The notes under the pieces are model-generated. The model searched no databases. It saw nothing but the letters and a program-made list of their open reading frames with translations, and was not told where the DNA came from. This document shows positions 21,641-33,087 of a stretch of 64,000 nt of DNA, piece by piece. Source of the DNA: Acorus gramineus (taxonomy: Eukaryota > Streptophyta > Magnoliopsida > Acorales > Acoraceae); the NCBI GenBank assembly GCA_030737835.1, contig JAUJYN010000012.1:6057943-6121942 (forward strand). Direction: 5' to 3'. Every line of letters begins with the position of its first letter. The stretch's first letter is position 1. Both the position numbers and the translations under genes were made by a program.

Positions 21641-21862
21641 TTTAACTTTTACCTTTCAAAAATAAATTATTTTTTCGAAATGTAAAACATTATGTTTATT
21701 GATAATCGAGTTCCAAAAAAAGAAAAAAAAAATTTCTGGGAATCAAAATGTGTTCCCAAAATGCACCCTAAACCTAATTAAAAACACCCAAAGCATAATT
21801 AATCAAAGTGAAAAGAGAAACAAAGAAACTCCCAACAATCACTATCTCACCTATTTCCTTCT

Positions 21863-22495
21863 CTATAAGTCAGACACGCAGGATTCCGAAACAATCTTTG
21901 AATCCTTGGTCATTGGCTTCTCCACGACAACCACGCAGTGCAACTTATCCAACAAGAATGTCCAACCCATATAATAGTTCGCCGTGATGGGCACATAAAG
22001 AACAACATCAAAAGCGTACCTTCCCTTATCGTCGGGCGAAGCGAGGAGAATCTCCTTCCAGTGGTTAAAGCCAACCCCCACAAACGTTGTCCGGACCACC
22101 GCAGTGCTGTGCCCCGGCAGATGGAGCTCCTCCGGCATGAACCCGGAGCCGAGATGGTTGGTATTGTGGTACAAGTCGATGTTGCCATTCACGTCGCTCT
22201 TGGATTTCGGGTGGATTGAGATGCGACGTCTTTTGTTAGGATTTGTGATGGAGATGTCGATCTCGACTTTTGGAACTACTGTCGACGTGAGATTTAATTC
22301 TTTTATGTTCATGCGAACAACGTTGAAGCGGGGCGAGTCCCATGATCCCGAGATGATGAGGGCAATGAAGATGGCAAATATTCCTACAACGAATATAGTG
22401 AAGGCTGACAAGAACACTTTCTCTCCCATGGATAAAGAAGGCTCTTTTTTCCTCGTTTGTGATGGTGGCGCCGGAGTGAATGGTGGCGTTGTCAT
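21863..22495 (-). CDS. LEA_2/NHL-like membrane protein, copy 2 (210 aa, intact)
   Basis: A single exon without breaks. Residues 1-27 form a cytosolic tail rich in Pro, Thr and charged residues. About 28-50 is a membrane helix (VFLSAFTIFVVGIFAIFIAL). A LEA_2-type domain follows from SWDSPRFNVVRMNIKELNL through VEIDISITNPNKRR, NGNIDLYHNTNHLGSGFMPE, STAVVRTTFVGVGFNHWKE and DDKGRYAFDVVLYVPI to MTKDSKIVSESCVSDL. Size and layout fit NDR1/HIN1-like (NHL/YLS9-type) proteins, which sit in the plasma membrane with the LEA_2 domain outside and take part in defence, senescence or stress. The specific role is unknown. A TATA-like box lies at about 22568-22574 and a MITE begins 123 bp upstream of the start. 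The MULE lies in its 3' flank, about 630 bp beyond the stop. Confidence 0.85.
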   Translation of the reverse strand: MTTPPFTPAPPSQTRKKEPSLSMGEKVFLSAFTIFVVGIFAIFIALIISGSWDSPRFNVVRMNIKELNLTSTVVPKVEIDISITNPNKRRRISIHPKSKSDVNGNIDLYHNTNHLGSGFMPEELHLPGHSTAVVRTTFVGVGFNHWKEILLASPDDKGRYAFDVVLYVPITANYYMGWTFLLDKLHCVVVVEKPMTKDSKIVSESCVSDL

Positions 22496-22567
22496 CTCTG
22501 CCGATCAAGGTTTGATGAGAGGAATAATATAAAAAAAATTGATTTAGGGTTTGCTTGGGGCGGCCGG

Positions 22568-22574
22568 TTTATAG
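22568..22574 (-). promoter_or_regulatory. TATA box of LEA_2 copy 2
   Basis: On the minus strand the context GCCCTATAAACCGG lies about 75 bp upstream of the start codon. Copy 4 has GCCCTATAAACAGG about 90 bp upstream of its start, and the two leaders share AAGCAAACYCTAAATCAA. Conservation between paralogs supports it. Confidence 0.6.
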
Positions 22575-22617
22575 GGCTATATACTATTGATATCCGAGTA
22601 TATCTTTATTCTTTATA

Positions 22618-23085
22618 GGGTAAAATGTGTTTGGACCCCTTGAAGTTATCTAAACCTGCAAAAACACCCTCTATAGTTCAAAAATATGCATTTACACCCC
22701 CTGCAACTTGATTTTCTATTAAGATAAGATAAAAGTACTATTTTACCATTTTAATTAAATCTTTATCATGTTTTCACTTTTTTTTGTGGGTTGTTTTCAC
22801 CTTTTAATTAATTATTATGTAACTTAATTATTACAAAAATGCACCAAGATGTATTTGAAGAATTAATTATTGTATAAGTTAATTTTCATAAAGCATATCT
22901 AGAATTAATTAATTGATTTTTTCTATTGATATTTGATAGTTAAGGATAAAACAATAATTTTAAATTATTTTTATCACATCTTAATGAAAAAATATAATGG
23001 CAGGGGGTGTAAATGCATGTTTTTAAACTTTAGAGGGTGTTTCTGTAGGTTTTGAAAACTTCAAGGGTCCAAATGCATTTTACCC
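22618..23085. mobile_element. Mutator-type MITE, 468 bp, in the LEA_2 copy 2 promoter region
   Basis: The ends GGGTAAAATG and CATTTTACCC start inverted repeats of about 100 bp (ATGCATTTACACCCCCTGC at the left, its reverse type at 23003-23025). A perfect 9-bp TSD, TTCTTTATA, flanks it at 22609-22617 and 23086-23094. No coding capacity. TSD length and long TIRs indicate a MULE-derived MITE. Confidence 0.9.
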
Positions 23086-23094
23086 TTCTTTATA

Positions 23095-24067
23095 TCTTTT
23101 ACGGTTTTACCGGATCCGATTTATATGAGAAAAAAATATTTAATGTCGCAAATTCACATATTGACATTCGCCCAATTGATTAGTCAAATATTGCAATTAT
23201 TTCAGCTACACCAATTTAAGATTTTATTTTAAATTTAAATAAAAAATCAAAACAATATATTGAATATATTGTTTCTAGTACTTACTTATTAATGGAAAGT
23301 GACCAAATTCTTTCAATTGTTTTTTACCCTCCCATAAATATATCAATTATTTTATCCTATTTGTCAAAAATTAAATATTTCAAATTAGATTGAGATAAAT
23401 CATAAATATATTTTAAGATTTAAAAATTAAATTTAAATAAAACATATCAATATATTAAAATTTTAGTAATTAAAAAATAAAGATATTTATTAAATCTAGC
23501 TAAATTGAATTCTATAAATTTTTATTTTCTTTTTGACCCACCCATGAAATTAGTAATCACTCAGGCCCTGATTAGTTCGTGTGCATTTTTTAGATGGATT
23601 TATTTTACCAGGAAACATTTTATCAAGAAGCCAGATTTTATTAGACTGTTTGGTTCGCTAGTCAATTTCTCAAAAGAATCATGTTCCACTGTTTAGTTCA
23701 CACGTGAAAAATGATAAAAAATTTGATTTAAATGTCTAGAATACCTTACTATTATATATATACTTCACACATGGAAAGTTGAATTATAGAACTCCCCTAA
23801 AACTATCAAATGATGAAATATTCATAACCCAAAATAAAACATATTATATCAATTATAATAATATCTAAACCCATCTAGAAAAATAAAAAAATGAATTAAA
23901 AAATAAATCAGTATCTAATACATAGTTAAAATTTCCACATCATATATATAAATTATAACAGAAATTTCTTAGTTATAAAATCAAAATGACTATATAAACC
24001 CGTTATGTAGGCGGTGGGTAAAACAGGAGGCTATTTATTTAATAAAGGATATACATAGTAATTTGAA
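23095..24067. other. Very AT-rich stretch, possible hAT-like end
   Basis: No gene. At 23571-23590 the string CAGGCCCTGATTAGTTCG resembles outer ends of plant hAT-like MITEs, and TGTTTGGTTCG follows at 23646. No matching end or TSD could be fixed; a CCAAACGG string at 25117 might be a partner. Confidence 0.3.
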
Positions 24068-24900
24068 TTTTTTTTTTTTTGAAATGGTAGGCATTGTCAT
24101 TAATGTGTAATTAGAATGTCTGAATGGGGGATGAGAGTAATAGAAGAACATAAAGGCAATAAAGTGAAGAAAAGGGTGCTCGGTGGATGAGAGTTCACCT
24201 GGCGGCTCATCTGCATCTAGCTATACTCCTCCAGAACTAGCCTGTCTCCATCGAACTGAACCCCCGCTGCTCCAGCTAGGTGAATACCCCACTCCTTGAT
24301 AAACATGGTGGCCGATTGCCACAAATTTTCGATGTAGAATCTTCGTCCTTTGAACACCGCCTCGTTGCGAGCTAGTCATAGGGCCCACATACATGCAGGT
24401 ACGATGGACCGGGCCACGTCTCCTTTGCATGATTTATCTCCGCGGTTAACTAGAATCTCAGCCGCTTCCCATAATGATTCCACGTTCTGCACTGACCTGA
24501 ATCTAGGCGATAGGATCTCAAACTGCGTCCAAAGTGATGCTACAATGGAACATGACCCAAATAGGTGGTCCACTGTCTCCGCGACGGGACATCCAAATAG
24601 ACATCTATCGTCGGTGTTTGTAATCAACTTTGCTCTTCTCTCTTTGGTCACTAGGCGCTTCTGATATAGTAGCCACATAAATCATTTATCTTTGAGAGGA
24701 ATTTTGAACCCCATATCTCATGGTACTTTGGTGCTGTTGCTGGAACTGGCTGAATTTTCCTGCACCACCATCTATATGCCTGTTTGGTGGTGAAGCCTTT
24801 GTGTAGATTGGGTCCCCACGGTACCCTGTCGGGCGCGTCGGTGCGCATAAGGCAATTTTGAAGCTGGGCACAACACTCCATCAGCTGTAATTTGATTAAT
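24068..24900 (-). mobile_element. LINE 3' fragment (zinc-binding region)
   Basis: On the minus strand 24678-24376 encodes WLLYQKRLVTKERRAKL, CLFGCPVAETVDHLFGSCSI and SIVPACMWAL, the zinc-binding region typical of LINE ORF2 ends. The upstream part (about 24840-24680: PWGPNLHKGFTTKQAYRWW) lies in another frame. A T-run at 24068-24080 marks the reversed tail. There is no RNase H, so this is a different LINE lineage from those with DGS...GYGA. 5'-truncated and decayed. Confidence 0.75.
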
Positions 24901-26329
24901 TTGTAAAAAGGTATACTAGTCAATTTAAGATTCTTGGTGGAATTTGACATTACCACAAAAAAGGTGGGAATTTCAATCCACCCTATTTTTCCACATGCCT
25001 CAATTTTAATTTCATTGGGGCCTATAATTACCATCAAAATTACTACTAGCCAAACATTGGATTTTTCAAACTTTTTGGTAATCTCACAGGGAATCAAATT
25101 TCATCCCAGAATGACACAAACCAAACGGGAAATATTATCTGTTTGTTTAATTTTAAGATTTTAAATCATCTTTACACAAATCAAAAATATATTTTAAAAT
25201 TTTAAAATCATATTAAGTAAATCGTATTGATATATTCAATTTGAATAATTCAAAAGATATTAATTACGAGCGCTGTTACACACAGATCCATTTTCAACCC
25301 CAATTCCAACCCTATATGCGTCGATAGAAAATTAATAATGCATATGCTTCGAAAGAATTTTTTTACATTTTTTATAAATGCATTCATGCAATTCATTGAA
25401 GTATATGCTTTCATTTTTTATAAAAGTATATACCTCATTAGATGAAGTATATTATTTTTAAAAAATTTGAAACACATGTAGACCGAAATTGAGGCTGAAA
25501 ATTAAATGAGGCTTAACATCACATTATCCATTAATTAAATCTATCTTATTTGAATTCTATAAAGTAAAAAGTGCATAATTACGTGACATACAAATTTATT
25601 ATCTTATATGTTAAATGGTTCAGCATTGTATAAATATTTCGTTTATATTGAGTTCTTATATTAATATATTATTTATATCTTATGTATTTAAGTTCACGTA
25701 CATTTGTATTGTGTATAAAACTAATTGCATATATAACGTGTGTACTCAATTTTTTTTATTTTTATTTTTTTTGCTTGGTACGTGTGTACCCAATTTGCTG
25801 TAATACTCTTTGTATATTGCAATATGGTTCAAATTCTAATTGGCTAATTGAAACTCCATTTGCATCGTTGTCTCCATTTTAAACATAGTTTATAACACAT
25901 GGTTAAGCAGCCATTATAAGTCAGTGTAGAGGTCAAAATTGGTGGAACTAATATTTTATTGTCATGTGTAAACCAAGTAGGACGCCAAGAGACTGAAATG
26001 TGTTGATATGTGTCCTCAGGAGAGCAGCTCCTGTGTCAACACACACCACTACACCATCGCCAGGTCGGGTAGAAGACCCTCTTTATCCTCGTCCAAATAC
26101 GCAGGATATGTAACGACTATGACTTTTCTAAGCCCTTTTGTTTCACAAGTATGTGTTTGGTGCCTTGGGTCATCTTTTTATGATAATTTGGAAAACTTCT
26201 GATTCTCAACTTTTTAGAAGTAAATATATGATTGCCATTCTCATAGCGTAAGTTTTTTTAACTCATCTATCGGATCATCAATCAGAATTAAACCGATCAT
26301 GTTGTAGCTGTTTTTGTGTCATATGCGCA
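24901..26329. other. AT-rich intergenic sequence
   Basis: 24900-25125 has the look of a small hAT-like repeat end (ACAAACCAAACGGG at 25111-25124). 26010-26130 is a short G/C-richer patch I do not recognise. No gene is supported. Confidence 0.35.
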
Positions 26330-28725
26330 ATTGGCCTGGGACCCTATCCAAGGTCGGCTAATCTTATTTAACTGGCCTCCAAGCAGCTGAAGTATAGTAT
26401 ATGGCGGTTTTTCTCCTATTTAAAGTACCTCCGAAAACTCAACGAAAGTAGCTGACGGTTTTTGGAATAAAGTGCAGAAAATATTGGATTTTGCAGATCT
26501 TTCGAATTTACTTGATTTGTTGCTTAGAGTGCAAGTCTTGCACTTACTGGGGCCTATAAATACCTATTCTCTGATACCATAACCCTAATTCAGAGTCCTC
26601 TCTCTCTCTCCTTCTTATTCAAACCCCTAGAAGGATTTTTAGGGTGATTTGTGAAGAAAATCCTTAGGGGATCAAGGTGAGCCCCTCTTGCTTCATTCTC
26701 AAAATATTTTATCTTCTTTTATTCACGGTTAAGCACCAATGATAGTGTTATATATTGTGGAGCCTCATGATGTGCGCAGAGTATTGTCGGTGCTACATAG
26801 GGTCAGACGGTGTCTATTATGATATCTGTAGATCCAGGGTACAAGAGGTGTTTATTAATGAGAAATGTAGATCTAGGAGGGCACATGAGATGTCTATTCA
26901 CGAGATCTGTAAATCTAGGACACATGAGGTGTCTATTCGCGAGATCTGTAAATATAGGACATAGGAGGGGTGCTTATTCGTGTGTTATGAAGATCTAGGA
27001 CACAGGAGTTGTCTATTCGAGTGGGAGCAATGGATTCTAATAAGGAATTATCCAAAATCGAGAGGTTTGATGGCACAAACTTCAATTACTAGAAGATGAG
27101 GATAGAGGATCATATGTACCAGAAAGATCTTTATCAACCGCTGATAGAGAAACCAGAAGAGATGGAGCAAGCGACGTGAGATTTGTTAGATCGGAAGGCT
27201 CTTGGCTCAATGAGGACAACTTTGTCAAAGCATATTGCCTTCAATGTCAAGAAAGAGACATCCACAACTGCTCTCATGGCCAAATTGTCCAAGATATATG
27301 AACAACCTTCTACGACAAATAAGGTACGTCTCGTTAATAAATTATTCAATATGAAAATGACCGAATATTACAATTTCAAGGAGCATCTCGATGAATTTAA
27401 TGAAGTTACGAATCAATTAAATTTAGTCGGTCTCATTTTCAATGATGAGATCAGTGCTTTATTGATCCTCTGACAGTTTCCCAAGAGATGGAATGGCTAC
27501 TGTTACCATGATAAGTACCTCTACAGGAAAGAAGAAATTGAAGTTTGATAATGTGGTTAATATGATTATGACATGGGAGACCAGGAGACAAGCATATTGT
27601 GGTTCCACTTTCATATCGGCAATGAATGTTGATAGTAGAGGCAGAAGTTCAAACAAGTATAATAGGCGTGACAGATCAAAATAGAGGAACGACATATCCA
27701 AATTAAGAAACCCAAGAAACTCCAATAATAATCAAAACCAAAATGGAAAGAAGATTATTGAGTGCTGGAATTGGACATTAAAGAAATCAGTGCAGGTCTG
27801 AGAAGAAAGACACATACAACAAGAACGAATCCAATGATCTTTTAGAAGAATCAAATGATGCATTGATTTGTTCTATGGAGAACAAATTTGATTCTTGGGT
27901 GATGGATTCTGGTGCATTGTTTCATGCCACCTCAAACAAAGATCTTCTAAAAAATTATGTCCCAGGTAGCTTTGGGAAGATATATCCTAGTGATGATCAA
28001 CCCTGTGATGTGGTCGGTAAGGGTAAAGTGCAGATCAAGCTGAATGACTTTGTGTGGGAATTGAATGATGTGAGACACATCCCTGACTTAAGAAAGAACT
28101 TGATTTCAGTTGAACAGCTAGCAAAGGATTGCTATATGTAAACCTTCAATGGTGACAGTTGAAAGGTTTCAAGGGGCTCCTTGATCATTGCACGAGATAA
28201 GATGACTGGTGCTCTTTATGTGACAACTGATGCTTGCAGTTCAATTGTAGTTACTAAGAGTAAGGATGATCCTAATCTATGACATCAAAAACTGTCACAT
28301 GAGTGAAAAAGAACTTTAAGTCATGCACTCGATGGGGAGACTATCAGGATTGCAATCAATTGATATCTACTTATGTGAGAGTTGTATATTTGGAAAGCAG
28401 AAGATGATCAGATTCAAAACATGTGGCAAAACTCTAAAACAGAATAAGCTTGAGTTGATTCACACAAATGTTTAGGACCTGCTGTTTTCTCATCCATTAG
28501 CGGAAAGTTATATTTCATGTATTTCATTGATGACCATCCAGGAAGGTATGAGTTTACTTCTTGAGACAGAAATCAGAGGTGTCTGAGGTGTTCAAAAAGA
28601 GGAAGGCAATGGTGAAAAATGAAACAGACTTGAGAATTAAGAGACTGTGGTCCGATAATGGTGGGAATCTGAAGACACCAGTTTCAAAAAGTTTTGTTAT
28701 GATTGTGGAATCATAATAGAGAAAG
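26330..28725 (+). mobile_element. Ty1/copia fossil (LTR-like leader, gag, protease, start of integrase)
   Basis: An LTR-like leader has a TATA box (GGCCTATAAATACC, about 26550). It is followed by a tandem repeat and a gag-like region from 27030 (KIERFDGTNF-type start). A protease region at about 27860-28140 reads WVMDSGALFHATSN and VRHIPDLRKNLISVEQL, the usual copia form, and integrase-like sequence runs to 28725. The RT part and 3' LTR are absent. It is broken in many places and old. Confidence 0.75.
26811..27020 (+). repeat. Tandem repeat of about 40 bp, five to six units, in the copia leader
   Basis: Units share GTGTCTATTC, (A/G)AGATCTGTA, ATCTAGGACA and ACATGAG-like blocks, with starts near 26811, 26849, 26890, 26929 and 26966. 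The last partial unit runs into the start of the gag region. Confidence 0.7.
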
Positions 28726-28998
28726 GGGGCGTCTATCCCCACCCATATTTTGGCTGATCCTCCCACCTTAAAAAAAAAATTTCAAGTTGTCTTCAAACAT
28801 TAAACCCACCAACCTACCTATCCCCCTCTTTCCCATGCGATCTCTCTCTCACCACTTCTCACTCACTTGTAGATCACAACACCTCAGTCGACACTCCGTA
28901 AAATCGTTGTCTGTCAACTCTCCGGACCCCTAATGAGCCACACGTCCTCGTGTGGGGCCGCACCCACCATCGTGAAAAGGACAGGCTTTGATACCAAT
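28726..28998. other. Segment starting with an end-like motif of the 29119 TIR family
   Basis: 28727-28746 (GGGGGCGTCTATCCCCACCC) nearly matches the first 20 bp of the TIR element at 29119, then diverges. No opposite end was found before Rep-A copy 3. The rest is unrecognised. Confidence 0.4.
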
Positions 28999-30025
28999 TG
29001 TAATGCCCCAGGCTTACACAACAAGAAATTGTCCACTTTGTCCCAAAATGGGCTCACAGCTTTAAAATGCATCTTGGTGTGTAAGAGCTGCGCTAGCATA
29101 TAAGCACAGACTATCTTCGGGCGCGTCTATCCCCACCAAGCTTTTTCCTTACCCCACCAATTGGAAAAAAAACCCGGTGTTTTTTCTGTTCCCACCGATC
29201 CGGCTAGGTCGACCAAACTTGGTCGTCACTTTAAGTTGTGGACAACCGAACTTGGTCGCCATTTCAAGTTTCGGGCGACCGAACTTGGTCGAACATGATT
29301 TGTAAGAAAGTTTATAAATTTTTTCTTGAAAATCTAATTCCATGACGTGTATCCTCTTTGGATCTTTCATGCCACTCCAAGTTTGAGTTGTAATATAGGG
29401 AGAATCAATCATTATTCTTAAATGCAGAATATAAGAACAATTTTTTTTTCCAAAAGTGACGGATAAATTTTCAAAAGCCAGATATAAAATGTGTTTGGAT
29501 CAACTAGTAGGTTTTTTTTGTTTTCAAACAAAGAATCCGCTTAACTACGAATTCAAACAAAGCTTAAAATGATATATATTTGTCTAATAAGATATTTTTC
29601 TATACAACTTTGAATTAATTGAAAGTATACCTACTTACATTTTTTCAATCCCTTAGCTATTGTTTGGATAAAAGAATAAATGTAGAATATGATGGATAAA
29701 CCCAAAAAAAAATTTGTTTACAAAGAATAGGTAGATATAGTTCTAGACTCTGTTCGACCAATTTCAATTGTCTAAAATCCGAAATGGCGACTAAGTCTGG
29801 TCGTTCAAAACCTGAAATGACGACCAAGTTCGGTCGACCTGAATTGATGCGAATAGTCAAACATCGTTTTTTTTTTTACGGTGGGTTAAGTGAAACGCTT
29901 GGTGGGGATAGACGCGCCCACTATCTCCTCCCATTAGGTGATGTGGGACTAAACACTAAACCCTCACCTAATCCATGAGCCTCTTGAGACTGTTGGGCCT
30001 CCCCCTCAATGGGCCGGGTGTCGCA
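28999..30025 (+). repeat. Rep-A repeat, copy 3, split by a TIR element
   Basis: Two parts, 28999-29118 and 29920-30025, form one Rep-A when the 801-bp element between them is left out. It starts TGTAATGCCCCAGG and ends CCCCTCAATGGGCCGGGTGTCGCA. It holds GATGTGGGACT at 29940-29950 and CATATAAGC at 29098-29106. About 225 bp without the insert. Confidence 0.85.
29119..29919. mobile_element. Non-autonomous TIR element, 801 bp, with subterminal palindromes
   Basis: The 23-bp ends GGGCGCGTCTATCCCCACCA... and ...TGGTGGGGATAGACGCGCCC are perfect inverted repeats. The flanks ACTATCTTC (29110-29118) and ACTATCTCC (29920-29928) are a 9-bp TSD with one change. Rep-A copy 2 at 10400-10408 keeps the empty site ACTATCTCC. 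Both subterminal regions carry several near-palindromes of the form CGACCAARYTYGGTCG (29210-29300 and 29750-29840). A 9-bp TSD suggests the Mutator superfamily. No transposase. Confidence 0.85.
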
Positions 30026-30179
30026 ATGGGCAGTCGGGTTGGGCTTTGGGTGTTCTGTTAATTTCAAATGGTAAAATTGAATAAAAATGTTTCTCAATCA
30101 TCTCCTACTTTTATAATGGTAATAATTAATCCACATGTACACGTGAATTATTTTCAATGTTATTTGTGATTATCAATTT

Positions 30180-30895
30180 GTTTTGATTATTAGATTAAAT
30201 GGTTGTAGGGTCAAAAAATGGTGCTCACAAACTATGCTCAATGTACCAGCGGCCCATTACTCGATTAGCGAGTGCCCACGACCTAGATGGCCCACCACAT
30301 GTGGATCACGCGCGCTTGGCCTATCGAACCCTCCAAACCCGACAACCGGGCATCAATCCAAGTCTGTATTTCATAATTCAAATTTTCAATTAAGCATCAT
30401 TGACGACTGATTTTCTAAATCCCTACAAATATATTAAATCTAGAGTTATCATCTAATTGATTATATGGAATCATAACAATATATCCTGGATTTAAGAGAA
30501 TCATCAATTGATCACCAAAAATTATGTGTATTTATCAAATGATAATGACAGCAATTTCTGCAACTATTTGATATAATTCATAACCAACTTCCTAAATGGG
30601 GATCTCACCCCATCTGCCCGATGGAAGGAAGATCCACCATTTATTCTAGGGCATTCATGGCAGTACTATAAATAGGGAACCAGTTCTCTCTATTAAGTTA
30701 TGTGAAAATTATTTTTGCAACAACCCTAAATTGTGCACTAGACTGACTTTAGCATCAGAGGGTGTTTCACAGGTCACCCTCAACCTTATTTCCAATGACA
30801 CTTGAGGAGGAGGATCATCAGTGACACAGTGGAGGCCATCGAGAGCGGAGCAAATGGATCTTGTCAACCCGAACCTAGATCATCATTTTCTGCGC
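30180..30895 (+). mobile_element. Solo LTR-like fossil (Ty3/gypsy style)
   Basis: A TATA box (ACTATAAATAGGG at about 30664) is followed about 70 bp later by CTGACTTTAGCATCAGAGGGTG, resembling the R/U5 segment of many plant Ty3/gypsy LTRs. Borders are approximate, and no coding part or second LTR adjoins it. Confidence 0.4.
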
Positions 30896-31129
30896 CTCCA
30901 ATGATAAAATCATAACTTTATTAAAAACATAAATTTATATTTATAATTGCATAAATTTAAATTCATATGTTGCATTATATCTTATTAATTTATTAAAAAT
31001 TACAACTAAATTTATATGATAAAATTTGGATTGCTAAATTTCACATATAATATTATATTTTTGTCAAATATCAATTCATAATATAATTTCAAACAAAAAT
31101 AATTGTTGTACGCGTATATGCTTTTGGTA
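30896..31129. other. AT-rich spacer
   Basis: Nothing recognised. Confidence 0.5.
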
Positions 31130-31553
31130 AAGGAACGAAATACTCAAATTTACCAAGAAAAAATATTCACATGGTTTTTATTATGAGCATTGTTACATGC
31201 CGTTTTCATATAGAAGAAGATAAATGTTTCCTAACTACATACATTTCCATGGGATACATGTGACATTTTTTTTTTCTTCCAAACTGATATATTTCGTGTT
31301 ACAAGGTCATTCGCAACATTGGAACACAACTTTTTCATTATAAATGTCACAAAAAAAAAACTTTTCATATGTGTACTAATAATCAAGTTTCAAAAAAGAA
31401 AAAGAAAAAAGATGAACCCTAAACCTAATTAAACACCCAAAACATAATTAATCAAAGTGAAGAGAGAAACAAAGAAACCCCCAATTAAGAATTACCATCT
31501 CATGAATTTCCATCTCTATGGTTGTCCGTCACATACATGCATGACTCTCAAAA
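31130..31553 (-). pseudogene. LEA_2 copy 3: 3' end and 3' flank only
   Basis: On the minus strand 31553-31505 aligns with the last codons of copy 4 (ESCMYVTDN against ESCMSVTDD). The 3' UTR that follows is shared with the other copies (ATTAGGTTTAGGG, TTTGTTTCTCTCTTCACTT). The flank continues to about 31215 in common with 15590-15870. All the upstream coding sequence has been lost and replaced by a Tat-type relic. Confidence 0.75.
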
Positions 31554-31555
31554 GA

Positions 31556-31825
31556 CGACTGGGACTTCGAGGATGTTGAGACATGGCTCCAGTGGACCCT
31601 CCCACCAGTCTGAGGGAAGCTTCTCCGGGGGCGATTGCGTGAGCTGAGGAGGGGACTTTTCGGGCCCTGGAACAGATGTCTATGCTCTAGAAGGAGCGAG
31701 ATGACTTCCAAAGGTCGGTGACACGGTGGTAGGCGTGAGAGCTGGACTATGAAGCATCCATCCATGACCTTGAGGGGCAGATAGATGCCGGGCTGAGGAT
31801 TACCACCATCAGTGATGCGAAGCTT
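31556..31825 (+). mobile_element. Relic related to the Tat-clade antisense ORF region
   Basis: The plus-strand translation reads KERDDFQRSVTRW...ELDYEASIHDLEGQIDAGLR. It parallels VERDSLHQSTMRCQ...ALELKEEVHALEDDLEARL from the minus strand at about 9355-9255. Short, broken and without LTRs. Its 5' edge abuts the truncated LEA_2 copy 3. Confidence 0.45.
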
Positions 31826-32849
31826 CGGATCCGTTTGGTTTCATGTAGTTTAATTTTTTAAGGATTTTCTATTACAAGGAAAAGTTTTCCTGGAAAATGA
31901 AATTCATTTCCAGCATTTGGTTGTATTGAAATTATTTTACGGAAAATGATTTCAGTTGTTTGTTTTCACGTAAAATATTAGTCTTCTAGTGTTTGGTTCT
32001 ACAAATATGTGAAATCTTATTTTTCATCTGTAGGCATTAATATCAAATTATGAATAAAAGATATAATAACTATAAACAGATCAAAATCATTGATAAATTT
32101 TATTAAAAAATTAGTATTGCATTATATTTTGTTCAGAATAAAGATATCTGCTATGTTTACCTTACTTATGGAAAATGTCTAGCACAAAAAAGTTCAAATA
32201 CCATGTAAATCCAAATTTTAAATTTAAATTTCAAAGTGAGATCAAACTAGAAAATATATGAGATATTTAGATATCCTATAGTTACTTTAGGATATTCTGA
32301 GATAAATTTGATCAATTAAATTTACATCGAACATATTTTAAAATTCTTTGAAATTTGATTTTTAGTTACAAAAACTATTTTTAGTTATGAGATATAAATC
32401 ATTTTATAATTTTTTCTACATATATATCCTGAAATCTCTCTAATTAAAATCTGAATATTTATCATAAATAAAAAAACTATTAAGATTTAATTAAATCTAA
32501 AAAATTTAAATATTTTAGAAACAATTTTTTTTATATTTAAAAGATGTAAAAATACATTTTATTTAATTAGATGATATTTTCTAAAATTTAAAATTATTAT
32601 TTATAATTTAAAAATAAAAAGAAGGTTAATGAAACTTTTGAGAAGTTATGATATATGGAGTTCTGAATCTCTGAAAAACGGCATACAAACCCTCAAGGCG
32701 GATGTCAAAATCTGGATTTGAAAGCGGTTAAAGAAATAATTTTTCATAACCGTTTTTTTCTAAAGCTACCAAACATCCCTATGTAACTACTTTTTTTGAA
32801 AATTAGAGTTTTCAGATACTTTTACGTCGAAACAAACGGACTCTTTGTT
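31826..32849. other. AT-rich stretch, possible hAT-like non-autonomous element
   Basis: Outer strings GGATCCGTTTGGTTTC (31828) and CTACCAAACATCCCT (32767) are imperfect inverted repeats of the GGNNNNGTTTGGTT kind common in plant hAT-like elements. No TSD could be fixed. No coding sequence. Confidence 0.35.
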
Positions 32850-33065
32850 GAAAGTATTTCGGCGTATTCGCATCACTACCAATCCTCCACTACTCGAAGA
32901 TTCTTAGCTCCGCTTAACTCACCCAAATGCTCGCAACCCCAGCGAGAAAGGATCCTCATTCATTCTTTTATGCTTTGTTGTGTCATCTCCCACATATTTT
33001 CAAGGTAAAATGTTGTCCCTTTAAACACCACCGTGCTCCTTACATGTCAAATAGCCCTAGCGCAC
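32850..33065 (-). mobile_element. Small LINE fragment (zinc-binding region)
   Basis: The minus strand reads VRSTVVFKGTTFYLENMWEM (about 33045-32985), the end of a LINE zinc-binding region. It closely matches the plus-strand piece at 36808-36885. Truncated at both ends. Confidence 0.5.
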
Positions 33066-33070
33066 ACCCA

Positions 33071-33087
33071 AATTAAGGATAGGAATA
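33071..33087. repeat. Possible left TSD of the LINE at 33088-35733
   Basis: AATTAAGGATAGGAATA resembles AATTACAGTATAAGAATA at 35734-35751, which directly follows the LINE A-tail. Not perfect, so tentative. Confidence 0.4.

Noticed and set aside
29149-29412. Open frame with repeated KFGRPKLE-like units, as in a repeat protein
   Set aside because: The units are translations of the subterminal palindromes of the TIR element; there is no start context and the other strand shows the same words.
30183-30410. Short plus-strand open frames in the 30.2-30.4 kb region as a gene
   Set aside because: No domain, no splice support, and the surrounding sequence looks like an LTR.
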